From Flavobacterium enshiense DK69 (GTDB taxonomy: Bacteria; Bacteroidota; Bacteroidia; Flavobacteriales; Flavobacteriaceae): 64,000 nucleotides of DNA. Shown here piece after piece: positions 18,804 to 29,106 of the stretch. The stretch covers positions 186,001 to 250,000 of the forward strand of contig NZ_AVCS01000006.1 of the NCBI RefSeq assembly GCF_000498495.1, written 5' to 3'. Numbering within the stretch: the first letter of the stretch is position 1; each line of letters starts with the position of its first letter. The notes under the pieces are model-generated. The model made no database searches. It saw only the letters and a program-made list of their open reading frames with translations, and was not told the DNA's origin. Both the position numbers and the translations under genes were made by a program.

Positions 18804-20981
18804 ATGAAAAATTTTTTCACGTTTCTTGCTGCTCTTTTGATTAGTCCTTTGTTTGCTCAAAATGCCGCTCCAAAATTCAACTTTGATTTCGAAGAATTGT
18901 CCGAAGGGAAAAAACTACCTACGGATTGGATCAAATGGGGTGATTATCCGCTTGAAAAAGATTCTGTAACTACCCAGTCCGGAAACTATTCCATGCGGAT
19001 TGAAACCGAAAAAGGCGAATCCTTCGGATGTGTAGCTTACCAGTTGCCAGCAAACTATAAAGGGGAAAAAATCACTTTGGAAGGCTATGTGAAATATGAA
19101 AATGTCCGCGATGGTTTTGTGGGGCTATTGATGCGTTTGGACAAGCAAGGTTCTTCCATCGCTTTTGATAACATGCAAAGGCAAAAACTACAGGGAACGC
19201 AAGACTGGAAAAAATATACCATAGGCCTGAATTTTAAAGGCAATCCTGATAAGGTTTACGTAGGCGGTATTATGGTCGGAAAAGGGAAAGCCTGGTTTGA
19301 CAATTTTAAAGTTTACATCGACGGAAAACCAATCGAAAGTTTAAAACAGGTTGAAATAGAACCTTCTATTATAGACAAAGACAACGAATTTGACAACGGT
19401 TCAAAGTTTAGCGCTACCGTTTTGAATGACACGCAAAAAAGAAATCTGTTTGTGCTGGGGAAAGTATGGGGCTTTGTAAAATACCACCATCCGGCAATAG
19501 CCAAGGGAACCATCAGTTGGGATTATGAATTGTTCCGGATATTACCGAAAATAAACGAAGAAAATTTCGACAGCGAATTAGTCCAATGGATAAAGAAATT
19601 AGGGACGTTCAAAGCCCGTGAACAGAAACTTCCCGATGCCGCCGATACGAAACTACTGCCCAACAATCAATGGTTAACAGATACTAATTTATTGTCTGCC
19701 GAATTGTCAACGCTGCTGAAAAAAATAAACAAAGCCGACCGAAGCAGTACCAATTACTATTTGGCTTTTAACCATGGTGTGAACAATCCCGATTTTAAGA
19801 ACGAAAAAACGTATGCTTCCATGAGCTATGACGACAGTGGTATTAAATTACTGGCGTTATTCCGATACTGGAATATGATTGAATACTTTTTTCCAAACCG
19901 ACATTTAATGGACGAAAACTGGGATGTAGTTTTAAAAGATTTTATTCCGAGAATGACGAATTCAAAAGATGAGAAAGAGTATACGTTGGCGTTGTTGGAG
20001 TTAATCGGAAAAGTACAGGATACGCATGCCAACATTTGGGGCAAGAATAAAGTGCTGACTGAATTTTTTGGTAAAAATGTTGTTCCGATCAGCCTGAGTT
20101 TTGTGGAAAATAAGGCGGTTATCGTGAAATTAGAGACGGAGTTTAAAGACAATTCCGCTAAGGTGGGTGACATCATAACCGAAATCAACGGCGTAAAAGT
20201 TGACGACTGGATTAAGGAAAACATAAAGTATTTTCCTGCCTCCAATTATCCGACCCAATTGCGGGATATTGCCATGAAATTATTGCGAACTAATCAGGAA
20301 AATATAGAAGTTACGATTGATACCGGAGCAGAAATCAAAAAAGTAACGCTTGCCACGATTCCGAATAAATATTTTGGAGAAGACCCGATGTCGCATAAAG
20401 TGCTTAATGACAATATCGGTTATATTTATCCGGGTACTTTGAAAGAAGACGAAATCGATGAGATCATGCCGAGATTTCTGGACAAGAAAGGATTAATTAT
20501 CGATTTCCGATGCTATCCGTCAGACTTTATAGTTTTCAGTTTGTCTAAATATCTGTTGAATGAGAAAAAGGACTTTGTAAAATTTACGGAAGGCAGCAGT
20601 AAAATGCCAGGATTGTTTACGTACAGAAAAGGTAGTTCTATAGGAGGTAGCAACAAAGATTATTTTAAGGGTAAGGTGGTGATTTTAGTTAACGAAACCA
20701 CGCAGAGCAGTGCGGAGTATACTGCAATGGCGTTACGAACAGCTCCTGCATCTGTTGTTTTGGGAAGTACGACGGCTGGTGCGGATGGTAATGTTTCGGC
20801 TATTTACTTGCCGGGGAATATCTTTACCTATATCTCAGGAATCGGAATTCTAACACCGAACGGATCCGAAACCCAACGCGTTGGGATTGTACCGGATGTT
20901 AAAGCCGAGCCGACGATTAAAGGCATCCGAGAAGGAAAAGACGAAGTGCTTGAAAGAGCGATTGCAATCATCAACAACTAA
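18804..20981 (+). CDS. Exported S41-family (C-terminal processing-like) peptidase
   Basis: The start at 18804 gives a clean signal peptide MKNFFTFLAALLISPLFAQ; a TTG at 18780 would add eight residues before it and is less likely. The 725-residue protein has an N-terminal carbohydrate-binding-like beta domain (about 25-170), a helical middle, a short PDZ-like segment (VGDIITEINGVKVDDW) and the S41 protease core with the probable nucleophile in TTQSSAEYTAMALR near residue 636 and GSTTAGADGNVS after it. The substrate is unknown. It should act in the periplasm or outside the cell. Confidence 0.85.
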   Translation: MKNFFTFLAALLISPLFAQNAAPKFNFDFEELSEGKKLPTDWIKWGDYPLEKDSVTTQSGNYSMRIETEKGESFGCVAYQLPANYKGEKITLEGYVKYENVRDGFVGLLMRLDKQGSSIAFDNMQRQKLQGTQDWKKYTIGLNFKGNPDKVYVGGIMVGKGKAWFDNFKVYIDGKPIESLKQVEIEPSIIDKDNEFDNGSKFSATVLNDTQKRNLFVLGKVWGFVKYHHPAIAKGTISWDYELFRILPKINEENFDSELVQWIKKLGTFKAREQKLPDAADTKLLPNNQWLTDTNLLSAELSTLLKKINKADRSSTNYYLAFNHGVNNPDFKNEKTYASMSYDDSGIKLLALFRYWNMIEYFFPNRHLMDENWDVVLKDFIPRMTNSKDEKEYTLALLELIGKVQDTHANIWGKNKVLTEFFGKNVVPISLSFVENKAVIVKLETEFKDNSAKVGDIITEINGVKVDDWIKENIKYFPASNYPTQLRDIAMKLLRTNQENIEVTIDTGAEIKKVTLATIPNKYFGEDPMSHKVLNDNIGYIYPGTLKEDEIDEIMPRFLDKKGLIIDFRCYPSDFIVFSLSKYLLNEKKDFVKFTEGSSKMPGLFTYRKGSSIGGSNKDYFKGKVVILVNETTQSSAEYTAMALRTAPASVVLGSTTAGADGNVSAIYLPGNIFTYISGIGILTPNGSETQRVGIVPDVKAEPTIKGIREGKDEVLERAIAIINN

Positions 20982-20989
20982 CTTTTAAT

Positions 20990-21307
20990 TTGTCAGCTAT
21001 CAGAAAATTAAACAATCTTATCGCTTTTTACCGAAGCACTTTGCTAGTGAATTTGGTGATCTCATTGCTCCCGGTAATTTTGCTTCCGACATTTTGGGGA
21101 GGGGTAGAGGGATTTTCGAGTGTTTTTATAACTTTTGGTTTTGTAACCAGTATCGCCGTAAAAGAAATAAACAATAAAGAAACGTATTTGTTTTATCATA
21201 ACAACGGACTTTCCAAAATGCAGTTGTGGATTAGCAGTGCACTTTTTAATTTGCTTTTTTGTGGAATCTTGGCATTGGTAAGGGGTCTAATACGTATGGT
21301 TTTATGA
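20990..21307 (+). CDS. Small membrane protein coupled to ABC ATPase
   Basis: The 105-residue protein has about three membrane segments (roughly 18-35, 42-58 and 80-98). It starts with TTG at 20990; no ATG is available upstream of the first membrane segment. Its stop overlaps the next gene's start as ATGA at 21304-21307, so the two are translationally coupled and it is probably the membrane part of a small ABC system. At 105 residues it is far shorter than a normal ABC permease, so it may be a reduced family or the remnant of a longer gene. No frameshift is obvious. Confidence 0.6.
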   Translation: MSAIRKLNNLIAFYRSTLLVNLVISLLPVILLPTFWGGVEGFSSVFITFGFVTSIAVKEINNKETYLFYHNNGLSKMQLWISSALFNLLFCGILALVRGLIRMVL

Positions 21308-21972
21308 AGCATGTTTTAGAAGTCGACAGCGTTCAGAAATATTTTGAACATAAATTGGTGCTTTCCGACGTGTATCTGAAATGCGAAACCGGTGACATCA
21401 TCGGATTGCTAGGGCGGAATGGTTCTGGAAAATCGACCTTACTAAAAATCCTTTTCGGAATTGTTCCTGCCGATTATAAGTTTGTCCGCATCGACGGAAA
21501 GTTGAAACAAAAAAACTCCGAATTGCTCCAAGAAATAAGTTATCTGCCTCAGGATAATTTTATTCCGAAATCGTTTTCGGTTAAAAAATCGATTCGGTTA
21601 TCGATATCAAAGGAGGAACATTCTAATTTTTGTGATGATCCGATGATTCAGTCGATTTTGGATAAAAATATCAGCCATTTATCCGGAGGTGAATTGCGTT
21701 ACCTTGAAATCAAACTTGTTTTATTCAATCCGACAAAATTTGCCCTACTGGACGAACCTTATAACGGATTAGCTCCGGTAATGGCGGAAAAAGTGAATCA
21801 GTTAATCAGGGAAAATGCAAAACATAAAGGTGTTATCATCACTGATCATAACTATCGAAATGTTATCAATGTATCTACAAAATTAATTCTGATGGAAACC
21901 GGAAAGACACGTTTTCTTAATGATAAAGAAGAATTAATTGAACGAGGTTATTTGAGAGAAGGAATGCTTTAA
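21304..21972 (+). CDS. ABC transporter ATP-binding protein
   Basis: The 222-residue ATPase has Walker A (GLLGRNGSGKSTLL), the signature HLSGGELRYLEIKL, Walker B (FALLDEPYNGLAP) and the switch histidine in VIITDHN. The ATG at 21304 is preferred because it overlaps the upstream stop and gives a normal N-terminus; an upstream TTG at 21259 lies inside the neighbour. The substrate is unknown. The 3' end overlaps the convergent hydrolase gene by 4 bases. Confidence 0.88.
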   Translation: MKHVLEVDSVQKYFEHKLVLSDVYLKCETGDIIGLLGRNGSGKSTLLKILFGIVPADYKFVRIDGKLKQKNSELLQEISYLPQDNFIPKSFSVKKSIRLSISKEEHSNFCDDPMIQSILDKNISHLSGGELRYLEIKLVLFNPTKFALLDEPYNGLAPVMAEKVNQLIRENAKHKGVIITDHNYRNVINVSTKLILMETGKTRFLNDKEELIERGYLREGML

Positions 21973-22754
21973 ACCGACTTTAAAAAATCCAATAGCACTT
22001 TTCCTAATTGGTCTTTATTTTCAATGTGGCTCATGTGGCCGTCAGAGAAAGAAACCAATTGTACGTTTGTGCCTTCGATTTGCTCCAGGTTGTCTTCGTA
22101 AATCAGAACCGGATCTTTTTTGCCTAAAATCAGCAGTATCGGATAAGGGGCAAAATGAAGGATAACTTCGCGGTCTTTACGTATTTTCATGCCTTCCGAA
22201 GCGGCTACGATGCCCTGAAGCGGTGTTTTTAATGCTTCGACTTTAACATTTTCGATTTCCTCAGTAAGTCTATCGCGGTTTTCTTCGCTGAAAAGATTGG
22301 CAATAGCCATGCTGATAAATGCCGAATAATTCTGTTTTACTGCTATAATGGCGCGGTCGCGATTCATTTTTCGCTCATCGCTGTCAGCTCGGGAAGTCGA
22401 GTTTAGGAGTACAAGTCCTTTTACGTTGTCGGGATATAATTCGGCGAAAGCCAAGGAAACATAGCCGCCCATGGAATGTCCCACAAAAAAGGCTTTTCGG
22501 ATACGCAATTCATGTAAAACCGCATGAACCGCATCGGCCATATCTTCCATGGTGTGCACGTATCCCATGCATTCGGTTTGTCCGTGACCCAGTAAATCAA
22601 TAGTGATAACGCGGTATTTTTTGGCAAATTCGGAAACATAAAAATCCCACATAGTAGCATTTTCCAAAAAACCATGAAGCAGGACTATAGCGGTTCCTTT
22701 TCCGCTTTCGGAGTAAGCTATTTTTGTGTTTTTATGAATGATGAATTTACTCAC
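21969..22754 (-). CDS. Alpha/beta-fold hydrolase
   Basis: The 261-residue cytosolic hydrolase has the oxyanion region VLLHGFLENATMWDF, the nucleophile elbow VGHSMGG (Ser94), a candidate acid in GKKDPVL and the catalytic His in DGHMSHIEN. The family covers esterases, lipases, C-C hydrolases and others, so no substrate is given. It converges with the ABC ATPase, overlapping its stop by 4 bases, and is 78 bases from the convergent-side Xaa-Pro peptidase promoter region upstream. Confidence 0.85.
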   Translation of the reverse strand: MSKFIIHKNTKIAYSESGKGTAIVLLHGFLENATMWDFYVSEFAKKYRVITIDLLGHGQTECMGYVHTMEDMADAVHAVLHELRIRKAFFVGHSMGGYVSLAFAELYPDNVKGLVLLNSTSRADSDERKMNRDRAIIAVKQNYSAFISMAIANLFSEENRDRLTEEIENVKVEALKTPLQGIVAASEGMKIRKDREVILHFAPYPILLILGKKDPVLIYEDNLEQIEGTNVQLVSFSDGHMSHIENKDQLGKVLLDFLKSV

Positions 22755-22828
22755 GAGGGTGTTATGCTTTTGCAGGCCAAAAATACTGTTTAGTTAGTAA
22801 CAAACGAATTTTTTGTAATAAAAAAGAA

Positions 22829-22850
22829 ACGGCTCACTTTCGTAAGCCGT
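22829..22850 (-). terminator. Terminator of Xaa-Pro aminopeptidase gene
   Basis: In the leftward direction the stem ACGGCTTAC/GTGAGCCGT with a GAAA tetraloop is followed by a T-rich run. It lies about 35 bases after the stop codon of the peptidase gene. Confidence 0.85.
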
Positions 22851-22883
22851 CTTTCTTCTTTTTCTTATTTTCTATTCTCCAGA

Positions 22884-24176
22884 TTATGAATTCATCAGAC
22901 TTTCAATCTCATCTGCTTCAATCGGAATGTTGCGCATTAAGTTGAACGGTTCTCCTTTTTCCTGGATCACCACATCGTCCTCCAAACGGATTCCGAAACC
23001 TTCTGCAGGGATATAAATTCCAGGTTCTACCGTAAAGACCATATTGGCTTCCATTGGTTCGTGTAATAAACCATAATCATGCGTGTCCAATCCCATATGG
23101 TGGGAAGTGCCGTGCATGAAATATTTTTTGTAGGCCGGCCAGTCCGGATTTTCGTTTTGCACATCGGCTTTATCGATTAATCCTAAACCTAGTAATTCAG
23201 AGGTCATGATTTTACCCACTTCAATATGATATTGTTTCCATAAAGCTCCCGGAACAAGCATTTTGGTTGCTTCGTTTTTCACATGTAAAACGGCATCGTA
23301 AACGGCTCTTTGTCTTTCTGTGAAACGTCCTGAAACCGGAATCGTTCTGGACAAGTCGCTGGAATAGTTCGCATATTCGGCACCAACATCCAAAAGCAAT
23401 AAATCGCCGGCTTTACATTGCTGATTGTTTTCTATATAATGTAAAACATTGGCATTTGTTCCCGAAGCGATGATTGGCGTATAAGCAAAACCTTTAGAGC
23501 GGTTTCTTAGGAATTCATGAGCCAGTTCGGCCTCGATTTCATATTCCATTACGCTGGGTTTCACAAATGATAATAATCTTCGGATTCCTTTTTCGGTAAT
23601 GTTACACGCGTTTTGGATTAAATCGATTTCCTCGCTTTCTTTTATGGAACGCAAACGTTGTAAAATCGGATTGGATTTCTCAATCTTGTGTGCCGGATAA
23701 TTTTCTTTCCACCACTTTACAAAACGAGCCTCACGGGTTTCCGTTTCAATCGTAGCACGGTAATGTTCGTTGGTGTTAATGTAAATGGTATCGGCATAGG
23801 CCATTATTTCCTTTAACGTTTTGTGGAAATCCTGTAACCAGATCACGGTTTTTACCCCTGATACTTCAAAGGCGCGTTCTTTTGTTAGCTTTTCGCCTTC
23901 CCAAATGGCAATGTGTTCGTTGGTTTCTTTTAAGAATAGGATTTCTTTTAAGTGTTCATAAGGCGCATCCGGAAAAAGTAAAAGGATACTCTCTTCCTGG
24001 TCTACTCCGGATAAATAGAAAATATCTCGGTGCTGTGCGAAAGGCAAAGTGCTGTCCGCAGAAACAGGATAGATGTCGTTGGAATTGAAAACAGCAACAC
24101 TGTTAGGTTTCATGTTTGCCGTGAATTTCTGTCTGTTTTTGATGAATAAATCACGGGATATCTGATGGTATTTCAT
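22884..24176 (-). CDS. pepP: Xaa-Pro aminopeptidase (aminopeptidase P)
   Basis: This 430-residue M24 metallopeptidase removes an N-terminal residue before proline. An N-terminal AMP_N-type domain (about 1-170) is followed by the pita-bread catalytic domain. The five dimetal ligands are visible: Asp in LLLDVGAEY, Asp in SSDLSRT, His in GTSHHMGLDTHD, Glu in FTVEPGIYI and Glu in IRLEDDVV. No signal peptide is seen, so it is cytosolic. It is transcribed alone, with its own terminator. Confidence 0.93.
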   Translation of the reverse strand: MKYHQISRDLFIKNRQKFTANMKPNSVAVFNSNDIYPVSADSTLPFAQHRDIFYLSGVDQEESILLLFPDAPYEHLKEILFLKETNEHIAIWEGEKLTKERAFEVSGVKTVIWLQDFHKTLKEIMAYADTIYINTNEHYRATIETETREARFVKWWKENYPAHKIEKSNPILQRLRSIKESEEIDLIQNACNITEKGIRRLLSFVKPSVMEYEIEAELAHEFLRNRSKGFAYTPIIASGTNANVLHYIENNQQCKAGDLLLLDVGAEYANYSSDLSRTIPVSGRFTERQRAVYDAVLHVKNEATKMLVPGALWKQYHIEVGKIMTSELLGLGLIDKADVQNENPDWPAYKKYFMHGTSHHMGLDTHDYGLLHEPMEANMVFTVEPGIYIPAEGFGIRLEDDVVIQEKGEPFNLMRNIPIEADEIESLMNS

Positions 24177-24401
24177 ATGTGTATTTTTATTGTTTTTTAT
24201 TGGTCATATGCAGTTCGCATAGCATTATTGATGTTTGCGGACAATTATGGTTATGCTCATTTCGTAATGAAATGGTTTATAAAAATAATAAGAACCCAAA
24301 TTTAGGAACTTTCAGGCCAAAAGATGTTAATCTGTAGAAAAAAATATGGAAAGAAGAATGGGTAGTGTCATTTTAAATTCATTATAAATAAGCGGCAAAC
24401 T

Positions 24402-24433
24402 TTTGCGGGTAAAGTGAAATACCCTTATTTTTG
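24402..24433 (+). promoter_or_regulatory. Promoter of sdhCAB
   Basis: TTTG at 24402-24405 and TATTTTTG at 24426-24433 are 20 bases apart, close to the Bacteroidota consensus with 19. The sdhC start codon is 39 bases downstream. The rest of the 295-base space between pepP and sdhC shows no gene or strong structure. Confidence 0.7.
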
Positions 24434-24471
24434 TTTGATTTTTAAAAAACTATTATATTCAAACAAATACT

Positions 24472-25326
24472 ATGGCAAAATCTGCGCTTTTAAAGTCGTC
24501 TATCGCAAAGAAATACTGGATGGCTCTTACGGGTTTATTTTTATGCTTGTTTTTGGCGGGTCACTTAGCCGGAAATCTTCAGTTGATTTTTGGCACTGCA
24601 TCACAGTTTAATCAGTATGCATTATTCATGACTTCCAATCCGGCAGTAAAATTATTATCTTATTTAACCTACTTTTCAATTCTTTTTCACGCTATCGACG
24701 GGATTATGTTGACTGTTCAAAACAAGAAAGCAAGACCGGTAGCTTATGCAATGAACAATCCAAGTAACAACAGTACTTTGGCATCCAGAAACATGGCGGT
24801 TTTAGGAACATTAATTTTGGTGTTCATCGTTACGCATATGGTAAATTTCTGGGCTGTGATGCATTTTGACAAAAACATGCCGTTGGTATCCAGGGAAGTT
24901 TCTGAGATGGGTATGAGTCAAAAAGTAGCTGTAGGTGTTTTGGGTTCGCAAGCGCCCTATTTTCCTTTAGATGCTAAGGGTAAACTTAATGCAGAAGTTA
25001 TAAGAAGAAATGAGTTGACTCAGAAGACGGTTACGACTGTTGTTGATAAAGACGGTTATGTTGTTTTTGAAGGGCAAAAAGATTTACATAAAATTACTTT
25101 TGATTTCTTCCAAGATCCAAAGACTGGATTGATTGCAACTATTTTGTATGTATTGGCAATGGCAGTTTTGGCATTCCACTTATTACACGGATTCCAAAGT
25201 GCGTTCCAATCGTTGGGTGTAAACAATAAATTTACTCCGGCTATTAAGTCTTTCGGAACTTTATTTGCAATCATCGTTCCATTATTGTTTGCAATTATTC
25301 CGGTTTATATTCACTTTGTTAAATAA
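24472..25326 (+). CDS. sdhC: Succinate dehydrogenase cytochrome b subunit
   Basis: This 284-residue membrane subunit anchors succinate dehydrogenase and passes electrons to quinone through heme b. It is the single-subunit type with about five membrane helices. Conserved histidines that can bind the two hemes lie in FLAGHLAGN, ILFHAIDG, VTHMVNFW and FHLLHGFQSAFQS. It is the first gene of sdhCAB, followed by sdhA after 15 bases. The single fused anchor is normal for Bacteroidota. Confidence 0.93.
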   Translation: MAKSALLKSSIAKKYWMALTGLFLCLFLAGHLAGNLQLIFGTASQFNQYALFMTSNPAVKLLSYLTYFSILFHAIDGIMLTVQNKKARPVAYAMNNPSNNSTLASRNMAVLGTLILVFIVTHMVNFWAVMHFDKNMPLVSREVSEMGMSQKVAVGVLGSQAPYFPLDAKGKLNAEVIRRNELTQKTVTTVVDKDGYVVFEGQKDLHKITFDFFQDPKTGLIATILYVLAMAVLAFHLLHGFQSAFQSLGVNNKFTPAIKSFGTLFAIIVPLLFAIIPVYIHFVK

Positions 25327-25341
25327 TCAACATCAAAATAT

Positions 25342-27351
25342 ATGAAGTTAGATTCAAAAATACCTGATGGTCACATTTCAGAGAAATGGACTAATCATAA
25401 AAATAACCTTAAGCTGGTTGCGCCTAATAACAGACCAAAAATCGATATTATTATTGTAGGAACTGGTTTGGCAGGTGCTTCTGCTGCGGCTTCATTTGCT
25501 GAAATGGGGTACAATGTAAAAGCATTTTGTTATCAGGATTCTCCTCGCCGTGCGCACTCTATTGCTGCTCAAGGGGGTATCAATGCTGCTAAAAATTATC
25601 AAAACGACGGTGACTCGATTTACCGTTTATTCTACGATACAATTAAAGGAGGTGACTACCGTGCACGTGAGGCAAACGTTCACCGTTTGGCTGAAGTTTC
25701 CGGAAACATCATTGACCAATGTGTTGCTCAGGGTGTTCCTTTCGCGCGTGAATACGGAGGTATGTTAGATAACCGTTCTTTCGGAGGTACTCAGGTTCAA
25801 CGTACATTCTACGCTGCAGGACAAACTGGACAACAGTTATTGCTGGGAGCTTATTCTGCGCTTAACCGTCAAATCGGATTAGGACGTATTGAAATGTACA
25901 ACCGTCACGAAATGTTGGAATTGGTAAAAGTTGACGGAAAAGCCCGTGGTATCATCGCTCGTAACCTTATTACTGGTGAAATCGAAAGACATTCAGCTCA
26001 CGCTGTAATCGTTGCAACCGGAGGATACGGAAATGTATATTTCCTTTCTACAAACGCAATGGGATCAAACGTAACTGCTGCTTGGAAAATCCACAGGCAA
26101 GGAGCTTTGTTCGCTAACCCAGCTTACGTACAAATCCACCCAACATGTATTCCAGTTCACGGAACAAACCAGTCTAAATTAACTTTGATGTCTGAGTCTT
26201 TACGTAACTCAGGACGTATCTGGGTTCCTAAGAAAAAAGAAGACGCTGAAGCAATCCGTGAAGGAAGATTGAAACCGGTACAAATTGCTGAAGGCGACAG
26301 AGATTATTTCTTAGAGAGAAGATATCCTGCGTTTGGTAACCTTGTTCCTCGTGACGTTGCATCTCGTGCTGCTAAGGAGCGTTGTGATGCAGGTTTCGGA
26401 ATCGAGGCTAACGATACTAACGAAGGTGTATACTTAGATTTCTCTACTGAGATTCAAAATAAAGGTAAGCAGGCTGCTTACGCAAAAGGTAACCACAACC
26501 CATCTGCTGACGAAATCACTACTTTAGGTAAAAAGTGGTTAGAAGAGAAATACGGTAACTTGTTTACGATGTACCAAAAAATCACTGACGAGAATCCATA
26601 CGAAACTCCGATGAAGATTTACCCGGCTGTTCACTATACTATGGGTGGTGTTTGGGTTGATTACAACTTACAGTCTACAATCCCTGGATGTTTCGTAGCA
26701 GGAGAGGCTAACTTCTCTGATCACGGAGCTAACCGTTTGGGCGCTTCTGCTTTGATGCAAGGTTTGGCTGATGGTTATTTTGTATTGCCTTACACGGTTT
26801 CTAACTATTTGGCTGACGATATTCGTACAGGTAAAATTTCTACAGATTTACCGGAGTTCGTTGAAGCTGAAAACCGCGTGAAAGATCAAATCAACAGTTT
26901 CATAAACAATAAAGGAACTAAGTCTGTAGACCACTTCCACAAACGTTTAGGAAACATCATGTGGAATAAAGTTGGTATGGGTCGTAACGAGAATGGTCTG
27001 ACAGAAGCTATTTCTGAAATTGCTGCTTTAAAAGAAGAATTCTACAAAAATGTTTACGTTCCGGGTAGCAACGATGAGTTGAATCCTGAGTTGGAAAAAG
27101 CACTTCGTGTTGCTGACTTCATCGAATTGGGTCAGTTGATGGCTATGGATGCTTTACAACGTAAAGAATCTTGTGGTGGTCACTTCCGTGAGGAGTATCA
27201 GGATTCAGAAGGAGAAACTCTTCGTGATGATGTTAACTTCTCATTTGTTGGAGCATGGGAATACCAAGGTTCAGATATCAATAAAGAAGTATTACACAAA
27301 GAAGATTTGAAATACGATTTTATCAAAATTGCAGCTAGAAATTATAAATAA
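25342..27351 (+). CDS. sdhA: Succinate dehydrogenase flavoprotein subunit
   Basis: The 669-residue subunit oxidises succinate to fumarate using covalently bound FAD. The dinucleotide-binding segment [20 protein letters not shown] is near residue 35, the FAD-linking His is in [15 protein letters not shown], and the C-terminal family signature [14 protein letters not shown] is present. The enzyme sits on the inner face of the membrane with SdhB and SdhC. Codon use here is strongly biased to GGT, CGT and similar codons, suggesting high expression. Confidence 0.96.
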   Translation: MKLDSKIPDGHISEKWTNHKNNLKLVAPNNRPKIDIIIVGTGLAGASAAASFAEMGYNVKAFCYQDSPRRAHSIAAQGGINAAKNYQNDGDSIYRLFYDTIKGGDYRAREANVHRLAEVSGNIIDQCVAQGVPFAREYGGMLDNRSFGGTQVQRTFYAAGQTGQQLLLGAYSALNRQIGLGRIEMYNRHEMLELVKVDGKARGIIARNLITGEIERHSAHAVIVATGGYGNVYFLSTNAMGSNVTAAWKIHRQGALFANPAYVQIHPTCIPVHGTNQSKLTLMSESLRNSGRIWVPKKKEDAEAIREGRLKPVQIAEGDRDYFLERRYPAFGNLVPRDVASRAAKERCDAGFGIEANDTNEGVYLDFSTEIQNKGKQAAYAKGNHNPSADEITTLGKKWLEEKYGNLFTMYQKITDENPYETPMKIYPAVHYTMGGVWVDYNLQSTIPGCFVAGEANFSDHGANRLGASALMQGLADGYFVLPYTVSNYLADDIRTGKISTDLPEFVEAENRVKDQINSFINNKGTKSVDHFHKRLGNIMWNKVGMGRNENGLTEAISEIAALKEEFYKNVYVPGSNDELNPELEKALRVADFIELGQLMAMDALQRKESCGGHFREEYQDSEGETLRDDVNFSFVGAWEYQGSDINKEVLHKEDLKYDFIKIAARNYK

Positions 27352-27376
27352 TAGTTGAAAAGCAAAAAGAAAAATT

Positions 27377-28138
27377 ATGGCTTCTAAAAAGAACATCAAT
27401 ATAAACCTTAAAATTTGGCGTCAGAAAAACGCTAAAGCTAAAGGTAGTATGGAAACATACAAACTGGATAACGTTTCTACAGACAGTTCATTCCTGGAAA
27501 TGTTAGACCAATTGAACGAAGAATTGATCAACAAACAAATCGAGCCGGTAGCTTTCGATCACGACTGTCGTGAAGGAATTTGCGGAATGTGTTCGTTATA
27601 CATTAACGGACGTGCCCACGGACCGGATACAGGAATCACAACTTGTCAGCTTCACATGCGTATGTTCAATGACGGAGATACGATTTTCGTTGAGCCTTGG
27701 AGAAGTAAAGCTTTCCCTGTAATTAAGGATTTGGTTGTAGACAGAACTTCTTTCGAGAGAATCCAACAGGCTGGAGGTTTCGTTTCGGTAAACACTTCCG
27801 GAAACACAATTGACGCAAATGCGACCCCGGTTCCAAAACACGACGCAGACAAAGCGTTCGAAGCAGCAGCTTGTATTGGTTGTGGAGCGTGTGTAGCTAC
27901 TTGTAAAAATGGTTCGGCTATGCTATTCGTTGGAGCAAAAGTGTCTCAGTACGCTTTATTGCCACAAGGAAAAGTGGAAGCAACTCAGCGTGTATTAAAC
28001 ATGGTACGTCAGATGGACGAAGAAGGATTCGGAAACTGTACCAATACCGGTGCATGCGAAATTGAATGTCCGAAAGGAATTTCTTTGGAAAACATCGCTC
28101 GTATGAACCGTGAGTTCCTTAAAGCAAGTTTAAAATAA
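27377..28138 (+). CDS. sdhB: Succinate dehydrogenase iron-sulfur subunit
   Basis: The 253-residue subunit transfers electrons from SdhA to SdhC. The plant-type 2Fe-2S centre is in CREGICGMC with a further Cys in TTCQLHM; the C-terminal clusters are in [11 protein letters not shown] and [14 protein letters not shown]. It starts 25 bases after sdhA and a terminator follows 22 bases after its stop. Confidence 0.96.
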   Translation: MASKKNININLKIWRQKNAKAKGSMETYKLDNVSTDSSFLEMLDQLNEELINKQIEPVAFDHDCREGICGMCSLYINGRAHGPDTGITTCQLHMRMFNDGDTIFVEPWRSKAFPVIKDLVVDRTSFERIQQAGGFVSVNTSGNTIDANATPVPKHDADKAFEAAACIGCGACVATCKNGSAMLFVGAKVSQYALLPQGKVEATQRVLNMVRQMDEEGFGNCTNTGACEIECPKGISLENIARMNREFLKASLK

Positions 28139-28160
28139 ACTTTATTCATAAATTTTAAAA

Positions 28161-28191
28161 AACGCATTCAGCTTTGTTGGATGCGTTTTTT
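28161..28191 (+). terminator. Terminator of sdhCAB
   Basis: AACGCATTC (28161-28169) pairs with GGATGCGTT (28179-28187), with one G-T pair and a 9-base loop, followed by T. It includes an ATG at 28181 that is in frame with the next gene, which argues against that ATG being the true start. Confidence 0.85.
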
Positions 28192-28222
28192 GTTTTTACT
28201 ATTTTTAACAAAAAGTTCGGCT

Positions 28223-28990
28223 ATGCAAATTTCTATCATACAGGCACCTCTTTTTTGGGAAAACCCAGAAGCTAACCGTAATTATTTTGCGGCCAAGATT
28301 CAGAATATCCCCGAAGAAACTTTATTGGTGGTCTTACCGGAAATGTTTACTTCCGGATTTACAATGAATCCGCATGAAGTGGCCGAGGATATGAATGGTG
28401 CTACAGTGCAATGGATGAAATCGACTGCGTCGAGCAGAAATATCGCCTTAACCGGCAGTGTTATCATCCGGGAAGATGATAATTATTATAACCGTTTGTT
28501 GTTTGTATTTCCTACAGGCGAAGTGGAATACTATGACAAGCGTCATTTGTTCTCCTTTGCCGGTGAAGATAAGATCTATAAAAAAGGAACCGACAAAAAA
28601 ATCATCAACTATCTTGGGTGGCGCATTTGTCCTTTGATATGTTATGATCTGCGTTTCCCTGTGTTTTCCCGTATTAATGACGATTATGATTTGCTGATTT
28701 ATGTTGCCAATTGGCCTCAGCCGAGGATTGGTGCCTGGGATACGCTGCTTAAGGCACGCGCCATAGAAAACATGACCTATGTAGTAGGGGTAAACCGCGT
28801 TGGCGAAGATGATAATGACAATAATTATCCGGGGCATTCTCAGATTCTTGATTATCTGGGAACGTTTTTGATAGAACCTTCTGAAAAAGAAATGGTCTAT
28901 TCTGTGCGGTTGGATAAAGAGCTAATGCTGGCTAATCGCAATAGACTCGGCTTTTTAAGAGATAGGGATTCTTTTATTTTGGAAGAATAA
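28223..28990 (+). CDS. Carbon-nitrogen hydrolase, omega-amidase type
   Basis: The 255-residue enzyme belongs to the nitrilase superfamily. The Glu-Lys-Cys triad is Glu40 (VVLPEMFTSGF), Lys106 (YYDKRHLF) and Cys140 (PLICYDLRFP). The TSGF after the Glu and CYDLRFP resemble YafV/omega-amidase proteins, which hydrolyse alpha-ketoglutaramate; that substrate is inferred. The start at 28223 (MQISIIQAPLFW) is preferred over ATG 28181, which lies inside the sdh terminator and would add a hydrophobic stretch with no family match. It is cytosolic. Confidence 0.85.
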   Translation: MQISIIQAPLFWENPEANRNYFAAKIQNIPEETLLVVLPEMFTSGFTMNPHEVAEDMNGATVQWMKSTASSRNIALTGSVIIREDDNYYNRLLFVFPTGEVEYYDKRHLFSFAGEDKIYKKGTDKKIINYLGWRICPLICYDLRFPVFSRINDDYDLLIYVANWPQPRIGAWDTLLKARAIENMTYVVGVNRVGEDDNDNNYPGHSQILDYLGTFLIEPSEKEMVYSVRLDKELMLANRNRLGFLRDRDSFILEE

Positions 28991-29106
28991 TTGTTGTTTT
29001 ATTTTTAATGCAGATGAGTCGATATGTAATCTGTCGCTCTATAAATGAACGATGTTTTTTGACCATGTTTTAATAAGTTTGCTTTAATATACAAACATGT
29101 GTTTTT

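Noticed and set aside
28181..28222. Upstream ATG extension of the omega-amidase-type gene
   Set aside because: The ATG is within the terminator stem of sdhCAB and the added residues do not match the family N-terminus.
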